From positions 164,885 to 228,884 of the forward strand of contig JADJMO010000021.1 of the NCBI GenBank assembly GCA_016709545.1: DNA of 64,000 nt, given 5' to 3'. Below, in pieces: positions 61,000-64,000 of the stretch (the first letter of the stretch is position 1; the number at the start of each line of letters is the position of its first letter). Position numbers and translations under genes: made by a program. The stretch is from Myxococcales bacterium (GTDB lineage: Bacteria > Myxococcota_A > Polyangia > Polyangiales > JADJMO01). Under the pieces are notes generated by a model. That model had not been told where the DNA came from and did no database searches. It was given only the letters and a program-made list of their open reading frames with translations.

Positions 61000-61314
61000 T
61001 CAGACGTCCATGTCCACGTGACCCTTGAACTGGGCCCCGTCCTGGATGGTGAAGCGCGCGGCCTTCACGTCGCCGATCAGGCGCGCGCCGGTCGCGATGA
61101 CCACGCGGCCCTCGGCCGTGACGTTGCCGGTGAGGTTGCCGCCGACGGTGACCTCGCGGGCCGACACGTCGGCCTCGACCGTGGAGCCCTGCTCGACGGC
61201 GACGCTCTCCTTGGAGTCGATCTTGCCGCGAATGGTGCCGTGGATGACGAGGGCCTCGTCGCTCTCGACCTCGCCCTCGATGACGATCCCTGCGCCGATG
61301 ACGGTGCTGGCCAT
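61000..61314 (-). CDS. Bactofilin, minimal form
   Basis: Beta-helical cytoskeletal protein of 104 residues, almost only the core domain. Family repeats GAGIVIEGEVESDEALVIHG and ARLIGDVKAARFTIQDGAQF are present; the end FKGHVDMDV is the family's common close and matches FTGRIDMDV of the third copy. The three bactofilins are probably co-expressed and may co-polymerise. ATG 61314, 21 bases after the upstream copy. Confidence 0.9.
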   Translation of the reverse strand: MASTVIGAGIVIEGEVESDEALVIHGTIRGKIDSKESVAVEQGSTVEADVSAREVTVGGNLTGNVTAEGRVVIATGARLIGDVKAARFTIQDGAQFKGHVDMDV

Positions 61315-61335
61315 GATTTCCTCTCTTGCCTCGCC

Positions 61336-61728
61336 TTATTGCCCGCCGAGCTCGGCCGGCAGCTCCACGTCCATGTCGATGCGCCCGGTGAAGCGCGCGC
61401 CGTCCTCGAGGGCGAAGCGCTGGGCGCGGATGCTGCCCTGCACGGCGCCCGAGGCGCGCAGCTGCACGGAGTCGCGGGCCTCGACGTCGCCCTCGATGGT
61501 GCCCTCGACGACGACCGACTCGACCGACACAGGCGCCGCGACCAGGCCGCCCGGCGCGACGACGAGCCGACCGCGAAGGCCGAGCTCGCCTTCGATGCGC
61601 CCCTCGACCGTCAAGTCGCCGTCACCGGTCACCCGGCCGACGATGCGCGTGCCCTTGCCGATGCGCTGACCAGCCTCCGGCCTCTCGACGAGTCGACCCC
61701 CGAGGTCCCTGCGGGTTTCCTGCTTCAT
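61336..61728 (-). CDS. Bactofilin, third copy
   Basis: First bactofilin of the run, 130 residues. A 25-residue polar N-terminus precedes the beta-helix core (about 26-120; TRIVGRVTGDGDLTVEGRIE, GLVAAPVSVESVVVEGTIEG), ending FTGRIDMDV and a short tail. N-terminal extensions can bind membrane in some bactofilins, but this one has no clear hydrophobic stretch. ATG 61728; divergent from the metallophosphoesterase gene across 249 bases. Confidence 0.88.
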   Translation of the reverse strand: MKQETRRDLGGRLVERPEAGQRIGKGTRIVGRVTGDGDLTVEGRIEGELGLRGRLVVAPGGLVAAPVSVESVVVEGTIEGDVEARDSVQLRASGAVQGSIRAQRFALEDGARFTGRIDMDVELPAELGGQ

Positions 61729-61977
61729 GCGGCCGCGGACCTTAGCCTCATCCGGCGCCGCGGATCCACCCTCGTCTGGACCACGGGTGATTTCGAACCA
61801 ATCCGACCCTCCGGGGCATCTGTGTCAGGGGTGCCACCAAGGTGCGGGGCACGTGGGCCGTTCTTGCCACTATGGGGCCTGCGCTCCGTCACCAATGTGC
61901 CGCGATCACTCCGACCATCCGCTGACCGAACCGCGACTGCGAACAGGCACGACCCTTGTATCCCTGAAGTGAGACCC

Positions 61978-63473
61978 ATGCCGCTGCCGTCCATCCACCC
62001 GAGTGCTGCGCAGCCTCCGCCCGACGCGGCGGAGAGCGACACGCTGCTCGTGTTGTCCGACGTGCACCTCGGCAGCGACCTCAACGACCTCACCACCGAG
62101 GGCGGGGTCAAGCGCACGCCCGAGATCGACGACGATCTCGCGCGCCTCCTCGACCACTACCGGGTGCGTCCGCCGGTCGGTCGCGACGGCAAGCTGAGCA
62201 CCTATCGCCTCGTGATCGCCGGCGATTTCATCGATTTCATCGGGATCACCATGCGGCTGCCCAGCAACAGCGAGGGCGAGACCGAGTGGACCGACGAGGA
62301 GCGCGAGCACGGCCTCGGCAGCGCCGAGGACCACGCGAGCCACAAGCTGCGCCTCGTCGCGGAGCGTCACGCCAACGTGTTCGCCGCGCTCGCGCGGTTC
62401 GTCGACGCGGGCCACAAGCTCACGCTGGTGCTCGGAAACCACGATCTCGAGATGCACTGGGCCGGCGTGCAGCAGGAGTTCCGCGACGTGCTGCGTCGTC
62501 ACGTGCCGCACCTCGACGAGGCGCGCGTCGGCTTCGAGCCGTGGTTCTTCTTCGTCGAGGGCCTGGTCTACGTCGAGCACGGCCACCAGTACGATCCGTA
62601 CTGCGCGACCGAGCACGTGATGGCGCCCATGTCGCCGCTCGACCCACGCCGGCTCATGCGCGGGTTCAGCGAGATCATGCTCCGCTACGTCGTGCGCCCC
62701 ACGCGCGGCCTGCGCGAGCACGGGCACGAGAACACCGGCGTCTTCGACTACATCGCCCTCGGCCTGCGCCTCGGCGTGCGCGGGTGTCGCGATCTGGTCG
62801 TGCGGTTCGTGCGCTCCATCGTCGAGCTGCTCCGACTGCGTCGCCAGCACTTCAACGAGGCCGCGCAGGTGCTCCGCGCCGAGCACGAGCGGCGCATGGG
62901 TCTGCTCGCCGAGGCGACGCGCATCGGGATCGACCGGCTCAAGGCGCTCGCCGCGCTGCAGGCGCCGCCGATCACCCGCTCGATCCACGGCATCCTCGCG
63001 AGCCTGTTGCTCGACCGCATCGCGCTCGGCCTGTTCTGCGGCCTGCTCGTGGTGGTCGCCGGGATCCTCGGCGCGATCCACACCAAGCACTGGCTCTGGC
63101 CGCTCGGCTCCGGTGCTCGTCGCCTGGGGGCGTCGCCCACCGCGCGCTGACCAAGATGCGCACCATCGATCCCCGCGAGGCGCTCGTCGATCGCGCGGGC
63201 CACCTGGCGCAGATCTTCCCCGTGGCGTTCGTCGTGATGGGGCACACCCACATCCCGTCGCGGTCGGCGATCGAGTCGCCGGCGGGGCCGCAGGCCACGT
63301 ACATCAACGTCGGTTCCTGGGCGGAGGAAGAGGCGGACGACAGCGGCCACACCTACCGCGCGGCGCGCACCCACCTGGTCATCCGGCGCGGCGAGGCGGG
63401 CCCCGAGGCCCAGCTGCTCGCGTGGGACACGGCCAAGGGCGCGCCGAAGCTCTACGACAAGGATGCCAAGTAG
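61978..63473 (+). CDS. Metallophosphoesterase with membrane segments (apparent frameshift)
   Basis: Calcineurin-type phosphoesterase of about 498 residues. The metal motifs are LSDVHLG, AGDFIDFIG, LGNHDLE, EHGHQYD and, much later, MGHTHIPS. Between the fourth and last motif is an insert with hydrophobic stretches (LASLLLDRIALGLFCGLLVVVAG split over about 25 residues), so it is probably held in the membrane. The frame slips between 63108 and 63130; WPLG before and VAHRALTKMRTIDPRE after lie in different frames, joining through one or two indels. The final His motif is lost without correction. ATG 61978. Confidence 0.82.
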
Positions 63474-63497
63474 TCGCAAGGTCGGGGTCGCGAGGGG

Positions 63498-64000
63498 TCA
63501 GTGGCTCCAGCGCAGGGAGACCAGACCTCTGCGCCCGGGGATCGGATAGCCCTGGAAATCCGAGATGGGGTAGCGGCGCTCGGGCTGGCCTAGCTCGAAC
63601 GGGACGACGACCGTCCGCTGGTCGAAGAGGTTCGCGATCTCGGCCGCGAGCGTGAAGCCGCCGGGCAACGCGACGCGTCCACCGATGGAGTGGAAGGCGC
63701 GCGTGGGCAGCGTGCGGAGGCCTGCGCGATCGAGGGTGGTCTCGGAGACGAGGTCGAAGCCCCAGCGGACGGTCCACGGGCCCTTCTGGAACGAGAGATC
63801 GACGACGAGATCGTGCGCGGGCCGACCCGGCAAGGGTGCGCCAGCGCTGGCGGCCTGGTCGGTGCGGTCGCGCGTGAAGAGCGCGGTGTAGGTCGTCGAC
63901 AGGCGGAGCGGGCCCGCGTGCACGCTCACGGCGACCTCGCCACCGCACGAGCGCGCGGCCGACGTTTTCGGCCCGCTGGGTCGCGAGGCCCTGCGCGACG
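63498..64000 (-). CDS. TonB-dependent receptor, C-terminal part (5' end outside window, apparent frameshift)
   Basis: Last 165 or so residues of an outer-membrane TonB-dependent receptor; the gene continues past the right edge. Beta-strand pattern with alternating hydrophobic residues: LRLSTTYTALFTRDRTD, HDLVVDLSFQKGPWTVRW, GGRVALPGGFTLAAEIANLF (the family's NLFD turn near the end) and the closing aromatic strand GLVSLRWSH. Near 63945-63950 the frame slips by one base (RAENVGRAL before, GGEVAVSVHAG after). The ligand cannot be told. Confidence 0.75.
   Translation of the reverse strand, partial: SRRASRPSGPKTSAARSCGGEVAVSVHAGPLRLSTTYTALFTRDRTDQAASAGAPLPGRPAHDLVVDLSFQKGPWTVRWGFDLVSETTLDRAGLRTLPTRAFHSIGGRVALPGGFTLAAEIANLFDQRTVVVPFELGQPERRYPISDFQGYPIPGRRGLVSLRWSH

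Noticed and set aside
61770..61800. GGTTCGAAAT on the minus strand, like a tRNA T-loop
   Set aside because: The arms do not pair, and no anticodon or acceptor stem is found on either side.

Overview
The window is high-GC DNA from a Gram-negative bacterium, most likely a myxobacterium (Myxococcota). The signs are one protein with a MYXO-CTERM type tail (Cys-x-Cys, membrane helix, Arg cluster), two Hanks-type Ser/Thr kinases, many lipoproteins with Asp/Thr/Gly- or Pro-rich linkers and Cys-rich repeats, three bactofilins in a row, a TonB-dependent receptor and a lipid A-type acyltransferase. No phage, integrase, CRISPR array, rRNA or tRNA was seen. The only mobile-type gene is a REP-associated-like tyrosine transposase beside a 19-bp tandem repeat.

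1-14 kb: a partial lipoprotein; a DUF4259/DUF4304 pair; a VapBC toxin-antitoxin; a Ser/Thr kinase; two AraC regulators, each divergent from an oxidoreductase (aldo/keto reductase, SDR); a papain-like lipoprotein; then a minus-strand run of thiolase, DsbD-like protein and selD. selD contains an in-frame UGA followed by a bSECIS-like hairpin, so this organism probably uses selenocysteine. 13-18 kb: an INSIG-family membrane protein, an acyltransferase, an ECF sigma factor and a deoxyhypusine synthase-like protein. 18-30 kb: lipoproteins, CorA, a purple acid phosphatase-like protein, the transposase, an XRE regulator with a palindrome in the divergent gap, two alpha/beta hydrolases, and three overlapping lipoprotein genes of which two are tandem duplicates.

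30-47 kb is the division and cell wall (dcw) cluster: mraZ-rsmH-ftsL-ftsI-murE-murF-mraY-murD-ftsW-murG-murC-ftsQ-ftsA-ftsZ, with most junctions overlapping as GTGA or ATGA. murB and ddl are absent. The cluster begins with an elaborate control region (DnaA box, palindrome, promoter, MraZ boxes) and ends with a clear intrinsic terminator. An AT-rich spacer separates ftsA from ftsZ. 47-64 kb: small enzymes (acetyltransferase, methyltransferase, asparaginase, NRDE protein, amidohydrolase), more lipoproteins, an SRPBCC-epimerase fusion, a second kinase, a minus-strand run of three bactofilins, pyrE and a pseudouridine synthase with an APRGG-repeat tail, a membrane metallophosphoesterase, and the end of a TonB-dependent receptor.

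About a dozen genes, including the essential ftsI, are broken by single-base slips, many of them beside G or C runs. I read these as sequence or assembly errors. Where this happens I give the coordinates of the whole gene and say where the frame changes.
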